The translations under genes were made by a program, and so were the position numbers. A DNA stretch of 14,297 nt. Origin: an uncultured Porphyromonas sp. (GTDB lineage: Bacteria; Bacteroidota; Bacteroidia; Bacteroidales; Porphyromonadaceae). The notes below the pieces were generated by a model. It made no database searches. It saw only the letters and a list, made by a program, of their open reading frames with translations, and was not told the origin of the DNA. This document shows positions 1 through 7,930 of the stretch, one piece after another; the first letter of the stretch is position 1, and each line of letters begins with the position of its first letter. The stretch is taken from NCBI RefSeq assembly GCF_915070105.1, contig NZ_CAJZFJ010000058.1:1-14297 (forward strand), written 5' to 3'.

Positions 1-912
1 CTGGAAGTAAAAGATGTAAGCAAGCACTATGCTACACACACCGCACTAGATCAAGTCTCGCTCCAGGTGGAGGAGGGACAGATCTTCGGTCTGCTAGGAC
101 CTAACGGAGCAGGGAAAAGCTCGCTCATCCGTATCATCAACCGCATCACAGCCCCTGATAGTGGAGAGGTACTCCTCGAGAGTAAGCCCATCCAAGAGAG
201 CGACCTTCGCCATATAGGCTATCTCCCCGAGGAGCGAGGTCTATACCCAAAGATGAAGGTCGGGGAGCAAGCGATCTACCTCTCCCGCCTCAAAGGGCTG
301 ACCAAGCAGGAGGCCGAGAAACGTGTTCGCAAGTGGTTCGAGCATCTCGACATCCTACCCTGGTGGGGGAAGAAGGTAGAGGAGCTATCCAAGGGGATGC
401 AGCAGAAGGTACAGTTCATCTGCACCGTCATCCACGAGCCCAAGCTTCTGATCTTCGATGAGCCCTTCAGTGGGTTCGACCCCGTAAATGCCGAGACCCT
501 CAAGCAGGAGATCCTTCGCCTCAGGGACAGCGGGACGACCCTCATCCTATCGACGCACAATATGCAGAGTGTCGAGGAGCTATGTGATAGCATTACCCTG
601 ATAGACCGCTCGCACGTAGTCCTCTCAGGACGGACGGAGGAGATCCGCCGAGCCCACAGCAAGGGGACAGCACGTATCACCTATGATGGGACACTAACGC
701 CAGAGGAGCTAGCGAGACTCGCTCCGATCGAGCACGAGCAGACCCAGAGGGGAGGAATGCTTCGTCTATCCCTCTCGGAGGATGAAGACCTACGACACAC
801 TCTGGCACAGCTCCCCACGGGGATCAAGGTCCAGCATGCAGAGCGTGAATACCCCTCGATGCACGAAATCTTCCTACAAACCGTACAAGTGACTCCACAG
901 GAACATGAATAA
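1..912 (+). CDS. ABC transporter ATP-binding protein, NatA-like (5' end outside window)
   Basis: This is the nucleotide-binding subunit of an ABC-2-type exporter; it would hydrolyse ATP at the inner face of the cytoplasmic membrane to drive the permease encoded next. The frame is open from base 1 and already reads a typical ABC N-terminus (LEVKDVSKHYATHTALDQVS), so the true start lies at or just before the window edge. The GTG at 67 is internal, because starting there would remove the first beta strands. Numbering from base 1, the Walker A motif GPNGAGKS is at residues 33-40, the signature LSKGMQQK begins at 129, Walker B LLIFDEP has its Asp-Glu at 153-154, and the H-loop His is 186. The YLPEERGLYP stretch and an extra C-terminal domain of about 90 residues (DUF4162-like) are typical of the NatA/CcmA-like branch. 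The substrate is unknown. The gene overlaps the permease by 8 bases, indicating translational coupling. Confidence 0.93.
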   Translation: MEVKDVSKHYATHTALDQVSLQVEEGQIFGLLGPNGAGKSSLIRIINRITAPDSGEVLLESKPIQESDLRHIGYLPEERGLYPKMKVGEQAIYLSRLKGLTKQEAEKRVRKWFEHLDILPWWGKKVEELSKGMQQKVQFICTVIHEPKLLIFDEPFSGFDPVNAETLKQEILRLRDSGTTLILSTHNMQSVEELCDSITLIDRSHVVLSGRTEEIRRAHSKGTARITYDGTLTPEELARLAPIEHEQTQRGGMLRLSLSEDEDLRHTLAQLPTGIKVQHAEREYPSMHEIFLQTVQVTPQEHE

Positions 913-2188
913 TCTAAGACTAGTCATCGAGCGTGAGTTCTACTCACGTGTGCGCAAGCGTTCATTTTGGATCATGACGCTACTCTTCCCCTTCCTCATG
1001 CTAGCAGTGGGGGTCGTCCCCATTCTCTTGGCTCATGATGGGATGGATATCCAGCGGGTAGCAGTGATTGACCACACAGGGAAGTATCTAAAGCTCTTCC
1101 AGGATAGCCAAGCCTACTCCTTCGTTGCAGCTGACCGCCCCATAAGCGAATACAAGGGTGAGAACCATCCAGAGGAGATCACAGCCATACTTGAGATCCG
1201 CCAAGACCTACTTGACGACCCCAGTGCGATAAGCCTCTTCTCCTTCAAGCAACTCCCCCGAGGCCTAGAGACCTATATCAACACTACCCTCTCCAACTAC
1301 CTCACAGATCAGAAGATCGCCTCCTTCCAGATCCCCGAACTCAAGGAGGCTATCCAGCAGAGCAGGGTCACGATCGCAGTGACGACCTACAAGTGGAACG
1401 AGGAGGGCGATGCCACCACCGCCTCCAGCTCCATGGCATCAGCTCTCGGTATGGGACTGACATTCCTCAGCTATATCTTCATCATGACCTACGGCGGTAT
1501 GGTACTCCAGGGTGTCCAGGAGGAGAAGAAGAGTAGGATACTAGAGATCATGGTCTCCTCAGTACGACCTATGGACATGATGATGGGCAAGATCATAGGT
1601 ATTGGTCTAGCCGGTGTCGTGCAGATCATCGTCTGGGTGGTGCTACTCACCTTAGGGAGTACCGGCCTACAGTTCTTCCTCGGTGTAAATACATCAGAGG
1701 CCACAGGAGCTATGTCCGCTGGAGGTACTACAGAGCTCATCCAAGGGCTACGGGCACTTAGCGGGATCAACTTCACGATGATCATCGTCTGCTTCATCCT
1801 CTTCTTTATCGGAGGCTATCTCTTCTATGCCTCTATCCTAGCAGCCCTGAGTGCAACGGTCTCCTCGGACGAGGACAGCTCGCAGCTGATGCTCCCGATG
1901 GTGCTTATCATGGTCTTCTCTATCTATGCAGGACTCGCTAGTGCTGATAACCCTGATGGGAGCCTTGCCTTCTGGTGCTCGATCCTCCCCATTACCTCAC
2001 CTATTGTGATGATGGTGCGCTTACCCTTCGAGGTACCCATCTGGCAGATCGCACTGAGCCTCATCTTACTCTATCTCTCCTTCGTCGGTACGAGCTACTT
2101 CGGGGGCAAGATTTACCGAGTAGGCATCCTGATGTATGGGAAGAAACCTTCTGTAAAGGAGCTCCTTCGCTGGATGCGCTATAAGTAA
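905..2188 (+). CDS. ABC-2 family permease, NatB-like
   Basis: This is the membrane partner of the preceding ATPase, 427 residues. One hydrophobic helix near residues 21-43 follows a short basic N-terminus. It is followed by a polar extracytoplasmic segment (about 44-180) and then roughly five more helices in the C-terminal half (near 181-200, 230-255, 290-318, 328-346 and 380-400). This is the usual layout of the ABC2_membrane_3/NatB family. The cytoplasmic coupling segment EEKKSRILEIMVSS (about 205-218) after the second helix is a hallmark of that family. The ATG at 905 lies inside the last codons of the ATPase gene and there is no clear Shine-Dalgarno sequence, so translation is probably coupled. 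Family members export sodium, drugs, lipids or peptides; nothing here fixes the substrate. The stop is followed by a strong terminator, so the pair ends its transcription unit here. Confidence 0.9.
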   Translation: MNNLRLVIEREFYSRVRKRSFWIMTLLFPFLMLAVGVVPILLAHDGMDIQRVAVIDHTGKYLKLFQDSQAYSFVAADRPISEYKGENHPEEITAILEIRQDLLDDPSAISLFSFKQLPRGLETYINTTLSNYLTDQKIASFQIPELKEAIQQSRVTIAVTTYKWNEEGDATTASSSMASALGMGLTFLSYIFIMTYGGMVLQGVQEEKKSRILEIMVSSVRPMDMMMGKIIGIGLAGVVQIIVWVVLLTLGSTGLQFFLGVNTSEATGAMSAGGTTELIQGLRALSGINFTMIIVCFILFFIGGYLFYASILAALSATVSSDEDSSQLMLPMVLIMVFSIYAGLASADNPDGSLAFWCSILPITSPIVMMVRLPFEVPIWQIALSLILLYLSFVGTSYFGGKIYRVGILMYGKKPSVKELLRWMRYK

Positions 2189-2251
2189 GGTTCAGCCTAT
2201 CACGCTCCCCTCCCCCCACAGACAAGGGAGACTCCGAAGAGGATAGCAAAG

Positions 2252-2301
2252 AAATAGAGCAGGCGACGCCCCCTAATCGGGAAGCGTCGCCTGCTCTATT
2301 T
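2252..2301. terminator. bidirectional intrinsic terminator between convergent genes
   Basis: The 18-base arm AAATAGAGCAGGCGACGC (2252-2269) is perfectly complementary to GCGTCGCCTGCTCTATTT (2284-2301), with a 14-base loop that can add a CCC/GGG pairing. The stem is A-rich at its left base and T-rich at its right base, so it can terminate transcription from both sides. It lies between the ABC permease (+) and the GH109-like gene (-), which end facing each other. Confidence 0.9.
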
Positions 2302-2318
2302 ATAATCTTACCTAAGGG

Positions 2319-3737
2319 TTACTTAGCGAAGTGTAGCTGTAGCCCGATGATGCGATCCCATGCACCACGAGTGAAGTCGGGCATAGCGACGGGAGCAGAG
2401 TTATTCTGCAGCGACAGACTGGTGAGCTCACCGATGGAAGACCACTCAGCTAGGTCATATACGTCCATATCGAGAGGTAGTCCCTTCTGTAGGCAGTAGA
2501 TTAGACGATAGTCCATGATGAAGTCCATCCCACCATGACCACCGACCGTCTTAGCCTTCTCTGCGATCTCCTTCTGGATAGGATGCTGGTACTTCTCCAT
2601 GAGATACTTCTTCGTCTCTGGGCTCACGAAGTCGTGGCTCTTGAGGTCCTCATGGTTAGGGACAGCAGCCTTTGCTTCCTCTGTAGGACGCAGGCAGTAG
2701 CCTTCAGAGGGGTACTTGTTGGCAAAGCCATCGGTACCGATGACCTGATAGAGGCGGTTGTAGGGGCGGTAGGAGGTGACGTTGTGCTCGAGGTAGATGG
2801 TCTTCCCCTTGGCCGTCTTGATGAGGGTCTGGGTCATCTCTCCGTTCTTGACGACAGGGTTCTTGATCCCCATTTCCTTCTCCATGAAGCGAGGTAGTGA
2901 CGTAGCTGGGACATCCATAGCAGTCAGGTACTGCATACGGTCACCACGATGGATATTGAGTACCCAACATGCTGGGCCTAGGCCATGAGTGGCATAGATA
3001 TCGCCACGGAAGTCTTCGTTGGCCTTCAGACGCCAGTTGCCTTCATAGTACTTCCAGAAGGGCTCGAGATTGTGAATATAGGCTCCCTTCGTGCTGAGGA
3101 CTTCACCGAAGAGTCCCTGCTGAGCCATATTCAGTGTAGTGAGCTCGAAGAAGTCGTAGACACAGTTCTCCAGCATCATGCAGTGACGCTGAGTACGCTC
3201 TGCGGTATTGACCACATCCCAAGCTTCCTTGAGGGTCATCACTGCAGGTACTTCACAGGCTACGTGCTTACCCTTGTTCATAGCGTAGATCATCATCTCG
3301 GCATGGTGTCTCCAGTCGGTAGCGATGTAGACGAGGTCAATATCGTCACGATCGCAGAGTGCCTTCCAGGCATCCTCCTTACCGCTATAGCTAGCAGCCT
3401 CGGGGAGGCCAGCCTTGGAGAGGATCTTCTGAGCCTTCTCTACACGCTCTGGGTGGAGGTCACAGAGGGCCTTAATCTCTACCCCGTCGAGGTGGGTGAA
3501 GCGCTCCACAGCACCTGGGCCACGCATCCCGAGACCAATAAAGCCTACACGGACGATAGGTATAGGAGCATGTCGTAGACCGAGGACGTCCTTCTGTCCC
3601 GCAGGACGCTTGGGGACATTCGTCTGGATGACATAGCTCTGAGGCGTTCTCTTAGCTACCTTCTTGCTCTGTGCATGTAGAGCTCCGAAGGCAAAGGTTG
3701 CCACAAGGGCAATGGACAATAACTTGATTGTCTTCAT
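2319..3737 (-). CDS. exported glycoside hydrolase family 109-like protein (Gfo/Idh/MocA fold)
   Basis: The protein is 472 residues and begins with a signal peptide (MKTIKLLSIALVATFAFGALHA, cleavage likely before Gln-23), so it acts in the periplasm or beyond. The mature part opens with a Rossmann NAD-binding motif (VRVGFIGLGMRGPGAVERF is the GH109 hallmark). It continues with IDLVYIATDWRHHAEM, HVACEVPA in place of the dehydrogenase EKP motif, HCMMLENCVYDFFELT, YATHGLGPACWVLNIHRGD and VGGHGGMDFIMDYRL. These blocks match, from memory, the Bacteroides proteins annotated as glycosyl hydrolase family 109. Characterised GH109 enzymes use bound NAD to cleave alpha-N-acetylgalactosamine, for example from blood-group A antigens; the exact substrate here is inferred, not shown. 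The gene follows prfC after 52 bases with no terminator or TAnnTTTG box between them, so it is probably the last gene of that operon. The length is normal for the family. Confidence 0.88.
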   Translation of the reverse strand: MKTIKLLSIALVATFAFGALHAQSKKVAKRTPQSYVIQTNVPKRPAGQKDVLGLRHAPIPIVRVGFIGLGMRGPGAVERFTHLDGVEIKALCDLHPERVEKAQKILSKAGLPEAASYSGKEDAWKALCDRDDIDLVYIATDWRHHAEMMIYAMNKGKHVACEVPAVMTLKEAWDVVNTAERTQRHCMMLENCVYDFFELTTLNMAQQGLFGEVLSTKGAYIHNLEPFWKYYEGNWRLKANEDFRGDIYATHGLGPACWVLNIHRGDRMQYLTAMDVPATSLPRFMEKEMGIKNPVVKNGEMTQTLIKTAKGKTIYLEHNVTSYRPYNRLYQVIGTDGFANKYPSEGYCLRPTEEAKAAVPNHEDLKSHDFVSPETKKYLMEKYQHPIQKEIAEKAKTVGGHGGMDFIMDYRLIYCLQKGLPLDMDVYDLAEWSSIGELTSLSLQNNSAPVAMPDFTRGAWDRIIGLQLHFAK

Positions 3738-3789
3738 GAGTAAATTGGTTAGTGAATATTACGGATAGTTATTATTCTATATCATGTGA

Positions 3790-5376
3790 TCAGCCACCGA
3801 ACTCCGAGGTGAAGTGGAAGCGGATCTTCGGGAAGTCCTGCTGTGCCATCATCAGTACATAGCCAGAGTCGGCTAGATAGACATCTCTACCCGCCAAGTC
3901 CTTAGCCATATACTGCGCCTTACGACGCTTGAAGTTCTCCAGCTCCGCAGGATCATCAGACTCGATCCAGCAGGCCTTATGCAGGCTAATAGGCTCCCAG
4001 CGGCAAGCTGCTCCGTACTCATGCAGTAGGCGATACTGAATGACCTCAAACTGGAGTTGCCCTACAGTACCGATGATTTTGCGCCCATTGAACTGATTGA
4101 CGAAGAGCTGTGCGACTCCCTCTCCCATGAGCTGGTCAATACCCTTAGCGAGCTGCTTGGTCTTCATCGGGTCTTCGTTCTCGATGTACTTAAAGAGCTC
4201 GGGAGAGAAGCTGGGTAGGCCCCGGAAATGTAGATCCTCCCCTGCTGTGAGGGTATCCCCGATACGGAAGTTACCCGTATCAGGTAGCCCAATAATATCT
4301 CCAGCAAAGGCCTCGTCTACCGTCTCCTTCTTCTGAGCCATGAAGGCTGTCGGGCTACTAAACTTAAGCGTCTTGCCGAGCCTAATATGCCGGTAAGCGG
4401 CATTGCGCTCAAATCTCCCAGAGCATATCTTGACGAAGGCTATACAACTGCGGTGGTTGGGATCCATATTCGCATGGATCTTGAAGACGAAGCCTGTGAA
4501 GGCAGGCTCGTAGGGTGAGACTTCTCGCTCCTCTGCCTGTACAGGACGAGGAGAGGGAGCTATCTCGATGAAGCAGTTGAGGAGCTCCTGCACACCGAAG
4601 TTATTCAGAGCCGAGCCAAAGAAGACGGGGGCAAGGTCTCCCCCTAGGTATTCATTCTGGTCAAAGGCTGGGTAGACTCCGTCTACGAGCTCGAGGTCTA
4701 GTCGGAGCTTCTCGGCCTGCTCGGGGGAGACATGCTCCTCGAGCTCAGGAGAGTATACATCCGTGAGGGTAATCGTCTCGGTGATACGCTGCTTGTCTGG
4801 AGTAAAGAGGTTCAGAGCCCCTTCATAGATGTTATATACCCCACGGAAGCGCTGTCCCATATCGATGGGCCAAGAGAGAGGGCGGACACGCACCTGGAGC
4901 TCGGCCTCGATCTCATCAAGGAGCTCAAAGGGATCACGTCCCTCACGGTCCATCTTATTGATGAAGACCATGACAGGCGTCTTGCGCATACGACAGACCT
5001 CCATGAGACGGCGTGTCTGAGCCTCTACCCCCTTAGCTCCGTCGATCACTATGATGACGCTATCGACAGCTGTCAGGGTACGGAAGGTATCCTCTGCGAA
5101 GTCCTGGTGTCCAGGGGTATCTAGGATGTTGATCTTGTAGTCACGATACTCGAAGCCCATGACTGAGGTGGCGACGGAGATACCACGTTGCTTCTCAATC
5201 TCCATCCAGTCACTGGTAGCGGTCTTCTTGATCTTATTACTCTTGACTGCCCCAGCCACGTGTATAGCGCCACCAAAGAGGAGGAGCTTCTCGGTCAGGG
5301 TCGTCTTCCCAGCATCGGGGTGACTGATGATGGCGAAGGTTCGCCGCTGGTCTATCTCTGCTTTGTACTCGTTCAT
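3790..5376 (-). CDS. prfC: peptide chain release factor 3 (GTPase)
   Basis: RF3 is a translational GTPase that removes RF1/RF2 from the ribosome after peptide release and contributes to quality control. The protein is 528 residues, the usual RF3 length. G1 is HPDAGKTT at residues 19-26; the switch region contains RGISVATSVMGFEY; G3 is DTPGHQDF and G4 is NKMDRE. The GTPase domain is followed by the RF3-specific segment with SWPIDMGQRFRGVYN and by the C-terminal domain containing VGQLQFEVIQYRL. This architecture separates it from EF-G and LepA. It starts 8 bases after the end of the DUF4924 gene, so the two are cotranscribed, and the GH109-like gene follows. All key nucleotide-binding motifs are intact. 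The assignment is very secure. Confidence 0.97.
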   Translation of the reverse strand: MNEYKAEIDQRRTFAIISHPDAGKTTLTEKLLLFGGAIHVAGAVKSNKIKKTATSDWMEIEKQRGISVATSVMGFEYRDYKINILDTPGHQDFAEDTFRTLTAVDSVIIVIDGAKGVEAQTRRLMEVCRMRKTPVMVFINKMDREGRDPFELLDEIEAELQVRVRPLSWPIDMGQRFRGVYNIYEGALNLFTPDKQRITETITLTDVYSPELEEHVSPEQAEKLRLDLELVDGVYPAFDQNEYLGGDLAPVFFGSALNNFGVQELLNCFIEIAPSPRPVQAEEREVSPYEPAFTGFVFKIHANMDPNHRSCIAFVKICSGRFERNAAYRHIRLGKTLKFSSPTAFMAQKKETVDEAFAGDIIGLPDTGNFRIGDTLTAGEDLHFRGLPSFSPELFKYIENEDPMKTKQLAKGIDQLMGEGVAQLFVNQFNGRKIIGTVGQLQFEVIQYRLLHEYGAACRWEPISLHKACWIESDDPAELENFKRRKAQYMAKDLAGRDVYLADSGYVLMMAQQDFPKIRFHFTSEFGG

Positions 5377-5383
5377 TTAGTCT

Positions 5384-5929
5384 CTAGTTTGGAGCAGTCT
5401 CTGCTTCGTGCTCGAGGTTGTACCTATGGGCTAGCATAGCTAGGAAGGCACTTATTTGTTTCATTGATTTCTGTGTCTCGGGGCTAACCTCTTTCCCTTG
5501 GAGGGAGAGCGTAATGTAGCCATATAGGGCATTGAGACAGGTCTCTATATCCCCTTCATCGGTCTTAGCTCCCTTAGCACGTAGCTGGATAAGTGCTGGG
5601 AGTATCTGGAATTGTAGCCCCGAGTAGATGTAGTCATCGGGATTGCTAGCGAGCCTTCGGTGTAGCTCCTCTAGCTGCAGCAGGACGACACAATTGATAT
5701 CTAGGTGCCCCTCTTCTTGCTTCCCCTCAATGCGCATCATATCGATGAGCTCATCGTACCAAGAGCGGATAGCCGATAGCTCAGCCTCTGTCCCCTGGTA
5801 ACGAGGTAGGATGAGTCGCTCTACCCCCTCAGGGGAGATCCCTGCTGCTCGGATGAGATCCTCGACCTGCCACATATAGAGGAGATACTCGATGATGTTC
5901 TCTCTACGCTTCTTTTGGGCAACAAACAT
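5384..5929 (-). CDS. DUF4924 family protein
   Basis: This is a 181-residue soluble protein without signal peptide or membrane segment. Its N-terminus (MFVAQKKRRENIIEYLLYMW, then QVEDLIRA) is the conserved start of DUF4924, a family of unknown function seen almost only in Bacteroidota. The rest is predicted largely helical, with LSAIRSWYDELIDMMRIEGK and LDINCVVLLQLEELHRRL as the other recognisable blocks. It sits 17 bases after the phosphodiesterase gene and 7 bases before prfC, so it is part of the same operon. Its constant-looking N-terminus and tight linkage to a translation factor make a cytosolic housekeeping role possible, but that is inference from context only. No catalytic motif is visible. 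Confidence 0.85.
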   Translation of the reverse strand: MFVAQKKRRENIIEYLLYMWQVEDLIRAAGISPEGVERLILPRYQGTEAELSAIRSWYDELIDMMRIEGKQEEGHLDINCVVLLQLEELHRRLASNPDDYIYSGLQFQILPALIQLRAKGAKTDEGDIETCLNALYGYITLSLQGKEVSPETQKSMKQISAFLAMLAHRYNLEHEAETAPN

Positions 5930-5946
5930 GGTGATGGGATACGCTA

Positions 5947-7194
5947 CTACTTGAGTAGAGACTGTGCGAGTGTCTCATCTGCATCATGGTGATGAGGCTG
6001 TAGCCCGAGGATCTTGCAGACGAGTGGATAGAGGGTGATGTTGGGGATCGGTTCGCTTACCTTACGACCAGCCTGGAAGTGTGGGCCTACGGCCTTGAAG
6101 ACAGCGAACATCTCAGGATGCTTGTTGTCAAAGCCATGACCTGCTGCAAGGAAGGACTTGGGGGTACCCTCTGGACGGAAGAATATCTGTGTCCCAAGGT
6201 CAGCTAGCACGACGAGCTCTCCGATACGAGGGCTACTGCCGAAGTGGAGGCGTTCGGGGAGCTCACCCTTGCGATAGACAGTGATGTGAGGCACTTTCTT
6301 CAGGATCTGATAAGCCTTCTCTGTATAGCCAGCCTTCGGATAGAGATGGGTGAAAGGGCCTGTCGCCACATGCTCAAAGCTATCTAAGGGGAGATAATCA
6401 GCTAGATTTACTGTCTTGGTCTTGTCGTAGGAAGCCATCCCGTGATCGGAGACCAGAATGAAGTCTACCTGCTTGTGTATGTCGAGGGCTGCCAGACGAT
6501 CCCTAAAGTAGCCTATGACCGAGTCCATGCGCTCCACCATACGGAGAGTCTTAGGAGACTCGGGACTCTCATGATGCCCTGTATGGTCGGGCTCCTCGAT
6601 ATACCACATGATGAGATTGGGGCGGTCAGCCTTGGGGAGCTGTAGCCAAGAGAGCACAGAGTCTGCACGATCTGTATAGGGTACCTTATCGTTGAACTTC
6701 TTCCAGCGGTCTGGATGGAAGCCACCTATAGCGGTCTCACTACCTACCCAAAAGAAACTAGCAGACTTCATCCCATGGCGACGAGCTACGTTCCATAGCG
6801 GCTCCCCCTTGTAGAAGGCTGGATCCTCGACAGCCGAGCGGTCACCTAGGCGATAGTGCGCTCCACGCTCATCCCAGAACTCATTCCCCACGAGCCCATG
6901 ATTATTCGGATAGAGTCCCGTGGCCATCGCATAATGATTCGGGAAAGTAAGGCTCGGATAGGAGGGGCGGAAGCGTCCCGATAGCCCCTCTGCATCCATC
7001 TTATCTAGGTTGGGGGTATGGGCACGCTGCTGGTAGTCGGCACGAAATCCGTCTAGGGACAAGATGACGACATAGCGATCATGGTGGGGGGAGGGAGCTG
7101 CACCAGTGCTCTTAGTCTTGCCCATCATACCACAGCCGAAGCTGAGCGCCATGAGCATAAGTACGCTACACAGGGTAGATATACTTGATTTCAT
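5947..7194 (-). CDS. exported nucleotide pyrophosphatase/phosphodiesterase-like protein (alkaline phosphatase superfamily)
   Basis: The protein is 415 residues with an N-terminal hydrophobic segment (about 5-20) ending in LSFGC. Cys-21 could be lipidated, although SFGC is a loose lipobox. No acidic surface-export signal follows the Cys, so the protein probably faces the periplasm. The catalytic domain shows the NPP pattern: VVILSLDGFRADY with metal ligand Asp-48, PSLTFPNHYAMATGLYP with the likely Thr-83 nucleophile, EEPDHTGHH and LVSDHGM supplying Asp and His metal ligands, and AAGHGFDN supplying the last His. Family members hydrolyse phosphodiester or pyrophosphate bonds in nucleotides or lipids, with two zinc ions; the substrate here is not known. 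It is the first gene of the leftward operon, about 80 nt downstream of the promoter box at 7280-7287. Confidence 0.9.
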   Translation of the reverse strand: MKSSISTLCSVLMLMALSFGCGMMGKTKSTGAAPSPHHDRYVVILSLDGFRADYQQRAHTPNLDKMDAEGLSGRFRPSYPSLTFPNHYAMATGLYPNNHGLVGNEFWDERGAHYRLGDRSAVEDPAFYKGEPLWNVARRHGMKSASFFWVGSETAIGGFHPDRWKKFNDKVPYTDRADSVLSWLQLPKADRPNLIMWYIEEPDHTGHHESPESPKTLRMVERMDSVIGYFRDRLAALDIHKQVDFILVSDHGMASYDKTKTVNLADYLPLDSFEHVATGPFTHLYPKAGYTEKAYQILKKVPHITVYRKGELPERLHFGSSPRIGELVVLADLGTQIFFRPEGTPKSFLAAGHGFDNKHPEMFAVFKAVGPHFQAGRKVSEPIPNITLYPLVCKILGLQPHHHDADETLAQSLLK

Positions 7195-7279
7195 TATCTC
7201 GGATAGTTCTTAATAAGCCTGTTCGTAAACACCCAATAATTATGGTCACCTTGTAGTAAACAAGGGACTTGAATCGACA

Positions 7280-7287
7280 CAAAGATA
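7280..7287 (-). promoter_or_regulatory. Bacteroidota -7 promoter box for the phosphodiesterase-prfC-GH109 operon
   Basis: On the minus strand this reads TATCTTTG, a full match to the Bacteroidota -7 consensus TAnnTTTG. It would start a transcript near 7275 with a leader of about 80 nt before the ATG at 7194. A good -33 TTG box at the usual distance is not seen, so the call rests on the -7 element and its position. Confidence 0.6.
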
Positions 7288-7544
7288 GCAAAAAAGACCT
7301 GCACCTGCCGCCCTTATCACCTCTCTGCTATCTAGGAGACTGCCTTTCCCAAGAGATCACCAATGGAGATAGCTACACGCTGCAGCCTAACATACAGACA
7401 GGACACCAGATCCCCCCTACACTAGAGGGACAAGCTACCCTCTATATTCTCAAGGGAGGGGACATCCCTTCGCCCCATCCATTCCATGTTTATAGGAAAA
7501 TGAGTCCTTAATATATAAGGTAAAGCGATGGGCAGGGACACACC
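7288..7544. other. non-coding spacer upstream of the operon promoter
   Basis: I see no convincing gene in this stretch. The 80-codon open frame on the plus strand (7269-7511) has no family resemblance and starts on top of the opposing promoter. Two short hairpins are visible: TAGAGGG/CCCTCTA at 7423-7429 and 7438-7444, and AAGGGA/TCCCTT at 7452-7457 and 7465-7470. The segment ends at the left edge of the repeat element. Confidence 0.5.
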
Positions 7545-7898
7545 AGGGCTGAGGCATGAAATCACGAGAGGCTGAGAGCAAAGTGGTCGAGAAGCCTACA
7601 CTCAAGACAAGAGCATCCGCTCCCTAGGCCTAGATATACCATGGCTACACCTACTAACTAGGAGGGAAAAGTGTACACGTGTGTACACTGTTGTGTACTC
7701 ATGTGTACACTACTGTATACACGCATGTACACAACTTCGCTCTAAGTATGTCCCCTTTAGGGTACTCTCCTATGGGCATTCCCCATAGCTAATACTAGGC
7801 ATTCCAGAGATATGGTTAAGCCACCCTAGGACATGAAGTAATACCACTAAAGAGCTAAAAGGTAGAAAATACCCCCCGAGAAATCACGTGTCAGCCCT
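7545..7898. mobile_element. MITE-like non-coding element with terminal inverted repeats
   Basis: The left end begins AGGGCTGA (7545-7552) and the right end finishes with its exact complement TCAGCCCT (7891-7898). Hand alignment of the outer 27 bases of each end (right end reverse-complemented) gives about 19 matches, including a shared C-TGA--TC-CG pattern after the 8-base core. The element is about 354 bases, has no open frame of note, and encloses the 22-base tandem array at 7671-7736. Its left arm recurs at 14201-14297, so it is a dispersed repeat. No clear target duplication is seen. Small inverted-repeat elements carrying minisatellites are known in Porphyromonas gingivalis; whether this belongs to a known family cannot be told without a search. 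Confidence 0.6.
7671..7736. repeat. three 22-base tandem units made of GTGTACAC palindromes
   Basis: Six copies of the 8-base palindrome GTGTACAC or one-base variants lie at 7671, 7681, 7693, 7703, 7715 and 7725. The steps are 10, 12, 10, 12 and 10 bases, so the true unit is 22 bases, present three times (7671-7692, 7693-7714, 7715-7736). Copies 1, 2 and 4 are exact; copies 3, 5 and 6 are GTGTACTC, GTATACAC and ATGTACAC. The spacing is close to one helical turn per half-unit, so all six boxes face nearly the same side of the DNA. This suits cooperative protein binding or a minisatellite; no binding protein is known. Confidence 0.85.
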
Positions 7899-7930
7899 CA
7901 GGTATACGTAGGGAAATAGGGAGAAAACGC

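Noticed and set aside
67..69. GTG at 67 as the start of the ABC ATPase
   Set aside because: The frame is open to base 1 and encodes the expected first strands of the ABC domain, so the gene begins outside the window.
276..680. 134-codon minus-strand open frame inside the ATPase gene, and similar long antisense frames inside other genes
   Set aside because: They lie opposite clearly conserved genes, have low-complexity Arg/Ser-rich translations and no family resemblance.
7269..7511. 80-codon plus-strand open frame
   Set aside because: It begins over the opposing promoter box, has no Bacteroidota translation start context and no recognisable family; likely chance.
7671..7736. CRISPR array
   Set aside because: The 22-base units are directly adjacent with no unique spacers, the repeats are imperfect, and no cas gene is present.
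7671..7736. Plasmid iterons or a chromosomal replication origin
   Set aside because: No replication initiator gene, no TTATCCACA-type DnaA boxes and no AT-rich unwinding region were seen nearby; the surroundings are ordinary chromosomal genes.
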